Positions 1 through 5,127 are shown, counted from the first letter of the stretch. The stretch is DNA of 5,127 nt from Planococcus sp. (in: firmicutes) (GCA_030147455.1 JASKZU010000087.1:1-5127), one strand, 5' to 3'. Made by a program: numbers and translations. The notes: generated from the sequence alone by a model not told the origin.

Positions 1-86
1 TGATTTTTCAGATGTGTATAAGCAATGGCAGAGCAAATAGAGTCTGTATCTGGATTTTTGTGGCCTAACACGAAAACTTTTGACAT
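1..86 (-). CDS. ppaC: Manganese-dependent inorganic pyrophosphatase (family II), N-terminal fragment
   Basis: Only the first 28 codons plus two bases are present; the gene runs off the left edge of the window. Reading the minus strand from an ATG at 86-84 gives MSKVFVLGHKNPDTDSI followed by CSAIAYTHLKN. The GHKNPDTD stretch is motif I of the DHH-type family II pyrophosphatases, which hydrolyse cytoplasmic pyrophosphate to two phosphates and pull biosynthetic reactions forward. His9, Asp13 and Asp15 fall exactly where the family has Mn2+ ligands. The full protein is normally about 310 residues. The start is set by AGGAGG at 101-96, nine bases upstream. The gene is divergent from the acetyltransferase gene. 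Other DHH phosphoesterases share DxD chemistry, but the GHxNPDTDS start with SAIAY is typical of PpaC. The family call is firm; the rest of the gene cannot be seen. Confidence 0.93.
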   Translation of the reverse strand, partial: MSKVFVLGHKNPDTDSICSAIAYTHLKN

Positions 87-125
87 AAATAAGTGCCTCC
101 TGGCTATTGAGTAGTTTCTGTGATT

Positions 126-154
126 ATTCTATCACAAGTTGCGGCTTGTGAAAA
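126..154 (-). promoter_or_regulatory. Candidate SigA promoter of ppaC (extended -10)
   Basis: On the minus strand, TAGAAT at 131-126 is preceded by TG with one base between, an extended -10 element. A weak -35 is possible either as TTTTCA at 154-149 (17-bp spacer) or TTCACA at 152-147 (15-bp spacer). The transcript would start near 119 and carry a short leader of about 33 nt before the ppaC start codon, containing the AGGAGG site. Most of the spacer lies in an inverted repeat (132-151). Assigned by eye; the -10 is convincing, the -35 is not. Confidence 0.5.
132..151. repeat. 7-bp perfect inverted repeat inside the ppaC promoter
   Basis: TCACAAG at 132-138 is mirrored by CTTGTGA at 145-151 with a 6-base spacer (TTGCGG). 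The dyad abuts the candidate -10 of ppaC and covers the -35/-10 spacer, where a repressor or a MerR-type activator would bind. It lies upstream of the predicted transcription start, so it should not form an RNA hairpin in the ppaC leader. No regulator is identifiable from this window. Confidence 0.5.
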
Positions 155-196
155 AACCTGCGACAGAAAACCTATTGAAACTAACCCGACCAATAC

Positions 197-235
197 CAAA
201 ATAACTAATAGTAATTAGAATTATCAGTTATTTTG
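197..235. repeat. 10-bp perfect inverted repeat in the divergent intergenic region
   Basis: CAAAATAACT at 197-206 is matched by AGTTATTTTG at 226-235 with a 19-base AT-rich spacer. The right arm's AGTTATTT is repeated directly at 237-244, 11 bp on, so three copies of the same octamer (one inverted) lie in 48 bp. The arms are too far apart and too AT-rich for a terminator. A binding site for a dimeric or oligomeric regulator is the likeliest role, but chance is possible in such AT-rich DNA. Confidence 0.4.
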
Positions 236-243
236 TAGTTATT

Positions 244-261
244 TATGTACAATTGCACATA
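244..261. repeat. 18-bp near-perfect palindrome overlapping the acetyltransferase -35
   Basis: Positions 244-261 read TATGTACAATTGCACATA. This is its own reverse complement except for one mismatched pair (A249/C256). The CAATTG core and compact 18-bp size resemble operators of winged-helix dimers such as MarR-family proteins. It covers the candidate -35 (246-251) of the acetyltransferase promoter, the position expected for a repressor. The regulator is unknown. Confidence 0.45.
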
Positions 262-274
262 TGAATGGTATTAT
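246..274 (+). promoter_or_regulatory. Candidate promoter of the GNAT acetyltransferase gene
   Basis: TATTAT at 269-274 is preceded by TG plus one base (266-268), giving an extended -10. TGTACA at 246-251, four of six matches to TTGACA, lies 17 bp upstream. Transcription would start near 281, leaving a leader of about 35 nt with the GGAAGGAAG ribosome binding region at 299-307. The -35 lies within the palindrome at 244-261. Assigned by eye only. Confidence 0.45.
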
Positions 275-315
275 ATTACTAACTAATTTTATTACGTTGG
301 AAGGAAGCGATATCA

Positions 316-1116
316 GTGACCATATTATTGGAAAAGAAATACATTCCGCTGTCTCATTATTTTCAGGCTGCTACGAATGCCACCATTCGTTTGAATTTTT
401 CGGAGATCGAGCAGATTATGGGGCAGAATTTACCTAATGCTGCTTATTTAAACAAAAGCTGGTGGAAAAAATCCAAACCGCCAGCTAAACATTTCCATGC
501 CTGGACCGATTCCGGCTATCGGGTAACCGAAGTTGAACCTGACCGCTATGTTGTTTTTGAAAAAGCTGATGCCAATGGCAAAGCAAATGCAAGAGATATG
601 GAAGAACAAGACATTTTGTTGATCCGGACTGCCGAACACGGTGATGCGCGATCGCTCGCAATGCTTCAAAAAGCTGTCGAAGCCGAATCAAGCTTTATGC
701 TGTACGGCAAAGACGAGCGCTCTCTTTCTACACAGCGCATGCGAAAGCAAATCATCGAGTGGAAACAAAACGGGCATTCGGCCATGATCATCGCTATTTT
801 AAATGGCCAGCATGTCGGCTACCTAATGGTCATCGGCAACGAAGCTACACGGGCCGCACACCGCGCAGAACTATCGCTCGGCCTATTGAAGGAAGCACAA
901 GGAAAAGGAATCGCCAAGGCGTTGCTTGAAAAAGCTGAAGATTGGGCGGCACAAAAAAACATCACCCGCCTTGAATTAACGGTGGCTGAAGCTAACGAAG
1001 GCGCACGCAAGCTTTATGCCGAAAGCGGATTTGAAGAAGAAGGCAGACGCCAGCGTTCTTTAATTATTGATGGAAAAGAGCATGACGAAGTTTACTTGGC
1101 CAAGTTTCTTGATTAA
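316..1116 (+). CDS. GNAT family N-acetyltransferase with N-terminal DUF7662-like domain
   Basis: A 266-residue cytoplasmic protein with two parts. Residues about 8-82 carry a pattern YxPLSxYF, IRLNFSEIEQIMGQNLP and WW at 49-50, then HAWxxSGYRV; this resembles the small DUF7662 domain often found alone in bacteria, whose role is unknown. Residues about 100-266 are a GNAT fold: acetyl-CoA binding motif A is AQGKGIAKAL (194-203) and motif B is NEGARKLYAESGFEEEGRR (227-245), with a final DEVYLAKFL strand. GNAT enzymes transfer acetyl from acetyl-CoA to an amine, often a protein N-terminus, polyamine or drug; the substrate here cannot be told. The start is GTG with AGGAAG at 302-307 eight bases upstream; no upstream in-frame ATG exists before a stop at 280-282. 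Gene stands alone, divergent from ppaC and closed by a strong terminator. Confidence 0.9.
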   Translation: MTILLEKKYIPLSHYFQAATNATIRLNFSEIEQIMGQNLPNAAYLNKSWWKKSKPPAKHFHAWTDSGYRVTEVEPDRYVVFEKADANGKANARDMEEQDILLIRTAEHGDARSLAMLQKAVEAESSFMLYGKDERSLSTQRMRKQIIEWKQNGHSAMIIAILNGQHVGYLMVIGNEATRAAHRAELSLGLLKEAQGKGIAKALLEKAEDWAAQKNITRLELTVAEANEGARKLYAESGFEEEGRRQRSLIIDGKEHDEVYLAKFLD

Positions 1117-1119
1117 CCA

Positions 1120-1162
1120 AAAACCGCCTGTGGTCCTTAAAGGACCCACAGGCGGTTTTTTT
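1120..1162. terminator. Bidirectional rho-independent terminator between the GNAT gene and arsB
   Basis: Arm ACCGCCTGTGG (1123-1133) plus TCC pairs with GGA plus CCACAGGCGGT (1146-1156), with a single extra C bulged and a small AT-rich loop around 1137-1141. A run of seven T (1156-1162) follows on the plus strand and an A run (1119-1123) precedes the stem, giving a T tract on the minus strand. It sits just after the acetyltransferase stop (1116) and just past the arsB stop (1176), so it can end both convergent transcripts. Confidence 0.92.
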
Positions 1163-1175
1163 ATTTGTACAACTC

Positions 1176-2483
1176 CTACTCGAGTATGCCGTTTAACAGC
1201 TGCATCCATATATAAAGCCCGGACAAAGCAATAAATAAAACAGGGATGGTCAAGATGATCCCAACTTTAAAATAATAGCCCCAGCTGATTTCCACGCCCT
1301 TGGTCTTCAATACATGAAGCCATAACAATGTGGCAAGCGAACCGATCGGCGTTATCTTCGGGCCAAGATCAGATCCGATAACGTTGGCATAAATCAAAGC
1401 ATCGCGCGTAGCCCCGTCGGCATCCGCTTCAGCAATCGCCAACGCATTAATCATAACTGTCGGCATATTGTTCATGACTGAAGACAGCACCGCTGCAATA
1501 AAGCCCATGCCGATGGTTGCGGCGTATAAACCGTGCGAAGCTGTCCATTCAATCACCTGCGCTAACGCCGACGTCAGGCCAACATTGCGCAGGCCATAAA
1601 CAACGACATACATGCCGAGCGAGAAAAATACAATGGCCCACGGCGCACCTTTCAGAACCGTCATCGTTTCTACATGCTTGCTGCTGCGTGCAATCGCCAG
1701 GAATAGCACCGCGATCAAGCCTGCGATCACCGACACCGGAATGCCGAGCGATTCGCTCATAAAATAACCAACGAGCAAAATCGCGAGCACTGCCCATGAC
1801 AACCGGAACATGCGGATGTCCTTAATGGCCGAGGCCGGTTGCTTTAAACTCCCCGGATCAAAACGGCCCGGCAAATCTTTTCTAAAGTATAAATACAAAA
1901 CAAGCATACTCGCCGCAATGCTGAACAAATTCGGCACAAACATATGCAATGCGTATTCAGTAAAACCGATATTAAAGAAATCTGCCGAGACGATATTAAC
2001 CAAGTTGCTGATGACGAATGGCAGCGATGCCGTATCCGCGATGAAGCCAGACGCCATAATAAACGGCAAAATCATCGTTTCCTTGAACCTTAAAGCACGC
2101 ACCATCGCCAGCACAATCGGCGTTAAAATAAGCGCAGCTCCGTCATTGGCGAATAACGCTGCAACGATTGCACCGAGCAATGTCACAAGGAAAAACATCC
2201 GCAGCCCACTGCCTTTGGCAAAACGCGCCATATGAAGAGCAGCCCATTCAAAAAAGCCGATTTCATCTAAAATCAGTGAAATAATAATCAGTGCAACAAA
2301 CGTCAACGTGGCATTCCATACAATTCCCGTGACATCACGGACATCGCCCAAGTCGACCACTCCAAACAACAGCGCCACAAGCGCACCGGCAATCGCCGAC
2401 CAACCGATCGACAACCCGCGCGGCTGCCAGATGACAAAAAGAAGTGTCAATAAAAATATACCGCTCGCTAACCAAACATCCAT
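1176..2483 (-). CDS. arsB: Arsenite efflux membrane protein ArsB
   Basis: A 435-residue polytopic inner-membrane protein of about 12 hydrophobic segments, matching the usual ArsB length of about 430. ArsB exports As(III) and Sb(III), as a secondary carrier or with ArsA. Diagnostic stretches are FVIWQPRGLSIG (16-27), VTGIVWNATLTFVA (51-64), LILDEIGFFEW (71-81), FANDGAALILTPIVLAMVR (111-129), ASGFIADTASLPFVISNLVNI, SSVMNNMPTVMI and ANVIGSDLGPKITPIGSLATLLWLH near residue 380. These agree closely with the Gram-positive (staphylococcal pI258-type) ArsB. The start is ATG with GAGGAG at 2500-2495; an ATG five bases upstream is out of frame and soon closed. The gene is monocistronic, with its own promoter and operator and terminators on both sides. 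No arsR, arsC, arsA or arsD is present, so the regulator and reductase must lie elsewhere. In B. subtilis an ArsB paralog (AseA) is paired with AseR. Confidence 0.96.
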   Translation of the reverse strand: MDVWLASGIFLLTLLFVIWQPRGLSIGWSAIAGALVALLFGVVDLGDVRDVTGIVWNATLTFVALIIISLILDEIGFFEWAALHMARFAKGSGLRMFFLVTLLGAIVAALFANDGAALILTPIVLAMVRALRFKETMILPFIMASGFIADTASLPFVISNLVNIVSADFFNIGFTEYALHMFVPNLFSIAASMLVLYLYFRKDLPGRFDPGSLKQPASAIKDIRMFRLSWAVLAILLVGYFMSESLGIPVSVIAGLIAVLFLAIARSSKHVETMTVLKGAPWAIVFFSLGMYVVVYGLRNVGLTSALAQVIEWTASHGLYAATIGMGFIAAVLSSVMNNMPTVMINALAIAEADADGATRDALIYANVIGSDLGPKITPIGSLATLLWLHVLKTKGVEISWGYYFKVGIILTIPVLFIALSGLYIWMQLLNGILE

Positions 2484-2575
2484 TCCATTCCCAGCTCCTC
2501 AATCTAACGGCTATTCAGCTCTTCCCATCCCTTTTCTCTTCTCGCAAGTTCAGGATTCTCCAGAGCACCAGACTC

Positions 2576-2604
2576 ATTATATAAGCATTCACTTATATAA
2601 ACAA
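2576..2604 (-). promoter_or_regulatory. Promoter of arsB
   Basis: On the minus strand a perfect TATAAT lies at 2581-2576, with TTGTTT at 2604-2599 as the -35 and a spacer of exactly 17 bp. Transcription would begin near 2569, giving an untranslated leader of about 85 nt before the arsB ATG. I saw no strong hairpin or riboswitch-like fold in that leader. The spacer is filled by the dyad at 2577-2600. Confidence 0.75.
2577..2600. promoter_or_regulatory. Candidate ArsR/SmtB-family operator over the arsB promoter
   Basis: TTATATAAG (2577-2585) and CTTATATAA (2592-2600) form a perfect 9-bp inverted repeat with a 6-base spacer. It runs from within the -10 into the -35, so a bound protein would block RNA polymerase. 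ArsR/SmtB repressors typically bind AT-rich imperfect dyads over the promoter and release when As(III) or Sb(III) binds. The architecture plus the arsB target support an ArsR-type (AseR-like) repressor encoded outside the window. The specific regulator is an inference. Confidence 0.65.
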
Positions 2605-2640
2605 GGGCATTAAAAATTCAGCGGGCGCCTTTTTCCAAAT

Positions 2641-2673
2641 AAAAAAGCCGCCCCGGCAAAGGGACGGCTTTTT
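2641..2673 (-). terminator. Rho-independent terminator after the PfpI gene
   Basis: GCCGCCCC (2647-2654) and GGGACGGC (2661-2668) form an 8-bp stem with one mismatch that is a G-U pair in the minus-strand RNA, and a 6-base loop. It is flanked by A6 on the left and T5 on the right, so the minus-strand transcript ends in a U tract. It lies 10-40 bases after the PfpI stop (2683) and upstream of the arsB promoter, insulating arsB from the trp-mpg-pfpI unit. The flanking tracts could also stop plus-strand transcription. Confidence 0.9.
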
Positions 2674-2682
2674 CGTTAGGAA

Positions 2683-3201
2683 TTATTTATTTTCAAGCAA
2701 TCTCAAGGCTTCGCGGTTGAACGCTGGGATATCGTCCGGTTGGCGGCTTGTGACCAGTTGATCCTGGCATACTGCCACTTCTTCATCCACTACAGTTGCG
2801 CCGGCATATTCCATGTCGACTTGGATGGATTTAAAGCCTGTTGCTTTGCGGCCTTCCAATGCTTTTGCGGTGATCAGCAATTGCGGCCCGTGACAGATAG
2901 CGAAAACTGGTTTTTTTGAATCCATAAATGCTTTTGTGAATTCTACAAAACGATCATCTGCGCGCAATTGGTCCGGTGAAAATCCACCCGGCAGCAATAG
3001 TGCATCAAAATCCTCTACTTTCACATCGTCAATGCTTTTATCGATCGTGACGACTGCTTCGCCTTGTTTGCCGGTAACTTCTTTGCCTGCTTCTTTTTCA
3101 ATATTGATGAGTTCATGGCCTGCATCTTTAAATGCTTTTGCCGGTTCTGTGTATTCCACATCTTCGAACATATCTGTAATTAGGTTAGCGATTTTTGCCA
3201 C
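2683..3201 (-). CDS. DJ-1/PfpI family general stress protein (YfkM-like)
   Basis: A 172-residue cytoplasmic protein covering one complete DJ-1/PfpI domain. The nucleophile elbow is AICHGPQLL with Cys103 and His104; Glu13 in MFEDVEYTEP matches the glutamate that pairs with the cysteine in PfpI, and LLLPGGFSPDQLRADDRFV (68-86) is the usual glycine-rich loop. It closely resembles Bacillus YfkM (general stress protein 18). Members are annotated as intracellular cysteine peptidases or as protein/nucleotide deglycases acting on methylglyoxal adducts; which applies here cannot be decided from sequence. The start is GTG at 3201-3199, nine bases after AAGGAG (3216-3211); no better in-frame start is visible. 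It follows the DNA glycosylase gene by 70 bp without a terminator and has a SigB-like promoter in that gap. A terminator follows. Confidence 0.92.
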   Translation of the reverse strand: MAKIANLITDMFEDVEYTEPAKAFKDAGHELINIEKEAGKEVTGKQGEAVVTIDKSIDDVKVEDFDALLLPGGFSPDQLRADDRFVEFTKAFMDSKKPVFAICHGPQLLITAKALEGRKATGFKSIQVDMEYAGATVVDEEVAVCQDQLVTSRQPDDIPAFNREALRLLENK

Positions 3202-3239
3202 TTTCCTTCACTCCTTCTGTTTAAGTACTCTCTCTCAGT

Positions 3240-3264
3240 ATTCCACGAGTCCATAAACTTAAAC
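3240..3264 (-). promoter_or_regulatory. Candidate SigB-type stress promoter of the PfpI gene
   Basis: On the minus strand GTTTAA at 3264-3259 is an exact match to the SigB -35 consensus, and TGGAAT at 3245-3240 lies 13 bp downstream, five of six matches to the GGGAAT form of the SigB -10. Start would be near 3233, about 32 bases before the GTG. The Bacillus homolog yfkM is known as a SigB-dependent general stress gene, which supports the reading. No good SigA promoter is visible in the gap. Confidence 0.55.
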
Positions 3265-3271
3265 ATTCGAA

Positions 3272-3865
3272 TCAAGGACGGAATTTAGAGACAAACGGAT
3301 TGTCTGTCTCCCAAAACCGATATGGAAAATGAACCGCTTCCTGTGAATTGCCGATGCCGACACGCGGGCCGGTTGATACATGGCGGACTTCCGGTCCATC
3401 CGCAATGAAAAGCGGGCGGTCCGAGAAATGGTGGCCGTAATAGCTCATGGTAATATCCATCGCTTTCGTCAATTTCCCAGGACCGTTCGTCCATTGCTTT
3501 GTCGCCATATTCGGCCCTCTGCGTTCTGCCATCAAACTGATTCCTTCGATAGGTTCGATTGCACGAATCAAGATTGCGCGCGGTGTTTCCTGCGGTCCGC
3601 TGACCACATTCAACAGTGTATGGGTATGCATTTGGTACGTATACACAAGACCCGGCTTGCCGAACATGATTTCTGTTCGTTTGGTGCGGCGATTTCCGAA
3701 GCTGTGTGCAGCACGGTCCTCCGCTCCCATATATGCCTCAGTTTCAACGATGCGCCCTGCCACTAAGCCTTCCGGCAACTCGTGCACCAAGATCTTGCCA
3801 ATTAAATCGCGCGACAGCTCCAGCGTCGGCGCTTCAAAAAAACGTGCGTCCAGCGGTTCAAACAT
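3272..3865 (-). CDS. 3-methyladenine DNA glycosylase (AAG/MPG family, YxlJ-type)
   Basis: A 197-residue monofunctional glycosylase of the AAG/MPG family, which excises alkylated purines such as 3-methyladenine and hypoxanthine to start base-excision repair. The length is normal for bacterial members. The active-site block is GRIVETEAYMGAEDRAAHSF: Glu43 aligns with the catalytic Glu125 of human AAG, with Tyr45 and His54 matching Tyr127 and His136. It is followed by RRTKRTEIMFGKPG, then TYQMHTHTLLNVVS, and WTNGPGKLTKA at about 125-135. At the residue corresponding to the intercalating Tyr162 of human AAG, this protein appears to have His80, as in Bacillus YxlJ. The ATG is preceded by AGGAGG (3878-3873) at 7 bases. 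It begins 21 nt after the trpA stop, so it is probably co-transcribed with trp genes. Confidence 0.95.
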   Translation of the reverse strand: MFEPLDARFFEAPTLELSRDLIGKILVHELPEGLVAGRIVETEAYMGAEDRAAHSFGNRRTKRTEIMFGKPGLVYTYQMHTHTLLNVVSGPQETPRAILIRAIEPIEGISLMAERRGPNMATKQWTNGPGKLTKAMDITMSYYGHHFSDRPLFIADGPEVRHVSTGPRVGIGNSQEAVHFPYRFWETDNPFVSKFRP

Positions 3866-3886
3866 AGTTATCCCTCCTATCCGGCA

Positions 3887-4657
3887 TTATACCGAATGAG
3901 GGGCCGTCACCGCATCAATCAGCGGATCTATATCCTCGATGCGCCCTTCATGGAAAGCCTGAACGATGGCACTGCCGACGATAAAGCCATCCACGTCTTC
4001 ACGCAGCATTTCAACATGGCTCGTCTTCGAGATGCCAAAGCCGGCATATACCGGCACAGGGCTTTTGCCGCGGACTTTGCGTGTGAAATCCCGTACATCT
4101 TCCGCCAATTCGTCGCGCGAGCCGGTGATCCCCGTCACCGTTACCGCATACACAAAGCCTTCTGCTTGTTCCAGGATTTGTTCTAGCCGGCTGTCGATTG
4201 TTGTGAGCGTAACGAGCTGGACAAGAACAAGATCTTGTTCTTTGGCAAATGGTTCGATCAACTGGCGGTGCTCAAACGGCAAATCCGGAATGATCATACC
4301 AGATGCACCGGCTTTTTTGGCTTCCTGCGCAAAACGCTCGGCCCCAAAACGAATGACCGGATTTAAATACGTCATGATAACGAGCGGCACTTTCACTTCA
4401 AATTCAAAACGCTGCATCGTCTGAAGTACTTTTTCGAGCGTGACACCTTGTTCGAGCGCACGGTTGCCCGCCGCCTCAATTGTCGGGCCGTCTGCAACTG
4501 GATCCGAAAACGGAATCCCAACTTCAATAGCCGTGACGCCGCGTTCCTGCAAGTGGCGGATTTGTTCGCCAAGCTTTTCCAGCCCGCCGTCGCCCGCCAT
4601 AAGGTAAGCCACGAACGCTTTATGGCCTGCTTGTTTCAATTGTTCCAGTCGTTTCAT
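3887..4657 (-). CDS. trpA: Tryptophan synthase alpha subunit
   Basis: A 256-residue (beta/alpha)8-barrel protein, slightly shorter than the 268-residue E. coli enzyme. It cleaves indole-3-glycerol phosphate to indole and glyceraldehyde 3-phosphate and channels indole to TrpB. The signature is IEVGIPFSDPVADGPTIEAA (44-63): Glu45 and Asp56 correspond to catalytic Glu49 and Asp60 of E. coli. Also visible are loop 2 (MTYLNPVIRFG, 95-105), PDLPFEH (124-130), flexible loop 6 (VTVTGITGSR, 172-181) and the phosphate-binding GFGIS (206-210) and GSA (228-230). The ATG overlaps the trpB stop as ATGA (4657-4654), with GGAGGGG at 4669-4663 inside trpB, indicating translational coupling. All key residues are present. 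Confidence 0.98.
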   Translation of the reverse strand: MKRLEQLKQAGHKAFVAYLMAGDGGLEKLGEQIRHLQERGVTAIEVGIPFSDPVADGPTIEAAGNRALEQGVTLEKVLQTMQRFEFEVKVPLVIMTYLNPVIRFGAERFAQEAKKAGASGMIIPDLPFEHRQLIEPFAKEQDLVLVQLVTLTTIDSRLEQILEQAEGFVYAVTVTGITGSRDELAEDVRDFTRKVRGKSPVPVYAGFGISKTSHVEMLREDVDGFIVGSAIVQAFHEGRIEDIDPLIDAVTAPHSV

Positions 4658-5127
4658 GCCAGCCCCTCCAATTTCTCTGCATATGTCGCCATGTCTTTAT
4701 CGCCTCGCCCAGAAACGCAGATGACGAGCAACTCGTCAGGGCCCATGGCAGCAGCTTGTTTTTTCGCTTCCGCTATCGCATGCGCGGATTCAAGCGCCGG
4801 AATGATTCCTTCCAACCGGGACATTTCAATAACAGAAGCAAGTGCTTCATCGTCTGTAATAGCCATATAGTGGACGCGTCCAGTGTCTGCCAAATGCGCA
4901 TGCTCCGGGCCTATGCCCGGATAATCAAGTCCCGCTGAAATCGAATGCGCTTCTTGCACCTGGCCTGCCTCGTCCTGCAGTAATTTCATCATTGCCCCGT
5001 GGAGCACACCTTCTGAACCTTTCGTCAAAGTAGCCGCATGGCGGTCTGTATCGACGCCGTCGCCCGCAGCTTCAGCTCCGATCAAGCGCACGGATGGGTC
5101 TTTGACAAACGGATGAAACATGCCGAT
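4654..5127 (-). CDS. trpB: Tryptophan synthase beta subunit, C-terminal fragment
   Basis: The reading frame is open to the right edge, so this is the last 157 or so residues of a protein of about 400; the internal Met at 5121 is not the start, since the frame continues upstream as Ile-Gly. TrpB is the PLP enzyme that joins indole and L-serine into L-tryptophan in an alpha2-beta2 complex with TrpA. Family blocks seen are IGAEAAGDGVDT, HAATLTKGSEGVLHG, QEAHSISAGLDYPGIGPEHAHL, EGIIPALESAHAI and the SGRGDKD loop, whose serine contacts the PLP ring nitrogen. The PLP-lysine region and the GGGSNA phosphate site fall outside the window, the latter just beyond the edge. The stop overlaps the trpA start by 4 nt. 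The operon promoter is not in the window. Confidence 0.98.
   Translation of the reverse strand: MGMFHPFVKDPSVRLIGAEAAGDGVDTDRHAATLTKGSEGVLHGAMMKLLQDEAGQVQEAHSISAGLDYPGIGPEHAHLADTGRVHYMAITDDEALASVIEMSRLEGIIPALESAHAIAEAKKQAAAMGPDELLVICVSGRGDKDMATYAEKLEGLA

Noticed and set aside
141..150. GCGGCTTGTG occurs here and again near 2742-2751 within the PfpI gene
   Set aside because: A single shared 10-mer, once in an intergenic region and once in a coding region, with no extension of identity; taken as chance.
132..151. Possible Rex or FNR/CRP-type site at the ppaC promoter because of the TTGTGA/TCACAA words
   Set aside because: Rex sites read TTGTGA outward-first (TTGTGA...TCACAA); here the half-sites are in the reverse order (TCACAAG...CTTGTGA), so the match is only superficial.
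1810..2235. A 141-codon plus-strand open frame inside arsB
   Set aside because: It is fully antisense to conserved ArsB membrane segments, and its product looks like a shadow translation with no family pattern.
2484..2570. Riboswitch or attenuator in the roughly 85-nt arsB leader
   Set aside because: Only short complementary words such as AGCT were found; there is no stable stem, no U tract and no recognisable aptamer pattern.
2308..2613. A 101-codon plus-strand open frame spanning the 5' end of arsB and its promoter
   Set aside because: It lies mostly opposite the very well-supported arsB coding sequence, has no good ribosome binding site and a low-complexity product that resembles no known family.
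1..5127. A mobile element, CRISPR array, toxin-antitoxin or phage-defence system
   Set aside because: No transposase, integrase, regularly spaced repeats, tRNA-adjacent attachment site or defence gene was seen; all coding sequences belong to core or common accessory metabolism, repair and resistance families.

Overview
The window looks like an ordinary chromosomal segment of a Gram-positive Bacillota, most likely in the Bacillaceae/Planococcaceae (Planococcus-like). This rests on strong AGGAGG-type ribosome binding sites, a GTG start on two genes, U-tract hairpin terminators, and products that closely resemble Bacillus/Staphylococcus families: Mn-dependent PpaC, Gram-positive ArsB, YfkM-type DJ-1/PfpI protein and YxlJ-type Aag. 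The genus is an inference, not a measurement.

Layout. Positions 1-86 (minus) hold the first 28 codons of ppaC, cut by the window edge. A 229-bp AT-rich divergent region (87-315) follows, with a candidate promoter for each flanking gene and three separate inverted repeats. Positions 316-1116 (plus) encode a GNAT acetyltransferase with an extra N-terminal domain. A strong bidirectional hairpin terminator (about 1120-1162) separates it from the convergent arsB (2483-1176, minus). arsB is a single gene with its own promoter, whose -35/-10 spacer is entirely filled by a perfect 9-bp dyad, a classic ArsR-type repressor arrangement; no arsR or arsC lies nearby. A terminator (2641-2673) separates arsB from a DJ-1/PfpI stress protein gene (3201-2683, minus), which has a SigB-like promoter just upstream. 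Before that come a 3-methyladenine DNA glycosylase gene (3865-3272), trpA (4657-3887) and the 3' part of trpB (4654 to the window edge), all minus and closely spaced, so they form the end of a trp operon with a DNA-repair gene attached.

How the genes work together. TrpB and TrpA form tryptophan synthase and are coupled by an ATGA stop/start overlap. The glycosylase gene starts 21 nt after trpA with its own strong RBS and no terminator, so it is probably co-transcribed. The PfpI gene can be read through from this operon or started from its own stress promoter. arsB is an independent arsenite-efflux unit whose regulator must be encoded elsewhere. I see no mobile element, CRISPR array, RNA gene or novel multi-gene system. 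The most interesting signals are regulatory: the arsB operator, the SigB-like promoter and the dyads between ppaC and the acetyltransferase gene.
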